Of a stretch of DNA of 6,345 bases, positions 6,219 through 6,345 are shown in pieces; position 1 is the first letter of the stretch, and each line of letters starts with the position of its first letter. Below the pieces are notes generated by a model. It saw only the letters and a program-made list of their open reading frames with translations, ran no database searches and had not been told where the DNA came from. The position numbers were made by a program, and so were the translations under genes. The stretch is from M3007 sp038249605 (GTDB lineage: Bacteria; Bacteroidota; Bacteroidia; Chitinophagales; Saprospiraceae): positions 1 to 6,345 of the forward strand of contig JBBSDH010000241.1 in assembly GCA_038249605.1 (NCBI GenBank). Reading direction: 5' to 3'.

Positions 6219-6302
6219 TTCGAATGCAGAATGTTTCGAATGCAGAATGCGGAATGCGGAATGCGGAAAATTTAGAATGCGGAATGCAGAATTCGGAATG
6301 GG
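6219..6302. repeat. Degenerate GAATGCG heptamer array
   Basis: About ten copies of a 7-base unit, GAATGC followed by G or A, start directly after the stop codon of the Omp28-like gene. Clean copies are at 6238-6265 (four in tandem) and 6275-6288 (two). Variants GAATTCG and GAATGGG follow. Two 9-base units (GAATGTTTC at 6229 and GAAAATTTA at 6266) interrupt the phase. The first part also contains an exact 15-base direct repeat, TTCGAATGCAGAATG, at 6219-6233 and 6235-6249. No spacers of CRISPR type are present. The remaining 43 bases to the window end show nothing recognisable, and no hairpin terminator for the Omp28-like gene is visible. Confidence 0.8.
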
Positions 6303-6345
6303 GTAATTTCGGAAAAGAGGGGCGAAACAAAAATAAAGTTCAGAT

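Noticed and set aside
6219..6302. Possible CRISPR array
   Set aside because: The repeat unit is only 7 bases with no unique spacers, and no cas gene is nearby.

Overview
The window looks like chromosomal DNA of a Bacteroidota bacterium. The class Saprospiria is a guess from overall flavour, not proven. The evidence is a type IX secretion (T9SS) C-terminal sorting domain, an Omp28-like secreted protein, lipoprotein signals followed by a Cys-rich GC-D-x-x-A-T-N-F-type module, A-rich leaders without Shine-Dalgarno sequences, and a TAnnTTTG promoter element. Genes have mid-range base composition and the spacers are AT-rich.

Layout. Positions 1-303 are non-coding, AT-rich, and end in a strong hairpin-plus-T-run terminator for the minus-strand genes. 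Five genes then lie head to tail on the minus strand. In transcription order they are: a TerC-family membrane protein (5068-4223), a DEDDh 3'-5' exonuclease with an ExoX-like C-terminal domain (4200-3370), an MbnP-like lipoprotein (3366-2536), a second MbnP-like lipoprotein (2249-1488), and a MauG/MbnH-like di-heme cytochrome c peroxidase (1482-304). Gaps are 22, 3 and 5 bases, except for a 286-base spacer between the two MbnP-like genes. That spacer carries a 159-bp imperfect palindrome resembling a small non-autonomous mobile element. A divergent plus-strand gene (5232-6218) encodes a secreted Omp28-like thioredoxin-fold protein with a T9SS tail. It is followed by an array of degenerate GAATGCG heptamers.

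How the genes may work together. The most interesting part is the downstream block of two MbnP-like lipoproteins and one di-heme peroxidase. In methanotrophs, MbnH (a MauG-like di-heme enzyme) oxidises a tryptophan of its partner MbnP to kynurenine, which creates a copper site. Here no methanobactin biosynthesis genes are visible, yet the peroxidase keeps the catalytic Trp, Gln and Glu and appears to have a MauG-type Tyr where classical peroxidases have Met. The adjacent MbnP-like protein keeps a YWTGW segment, while the other MbnP-like protein has lost those tryptophans. The likely theme is periplasmic or cell-surface metal handling, with TerC perhaps handling metal at the inner membrane. The exonuclease is probably a bystander in the transcription unit. 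All functional links are inferred from sequence reading and gene order; no database search was run.
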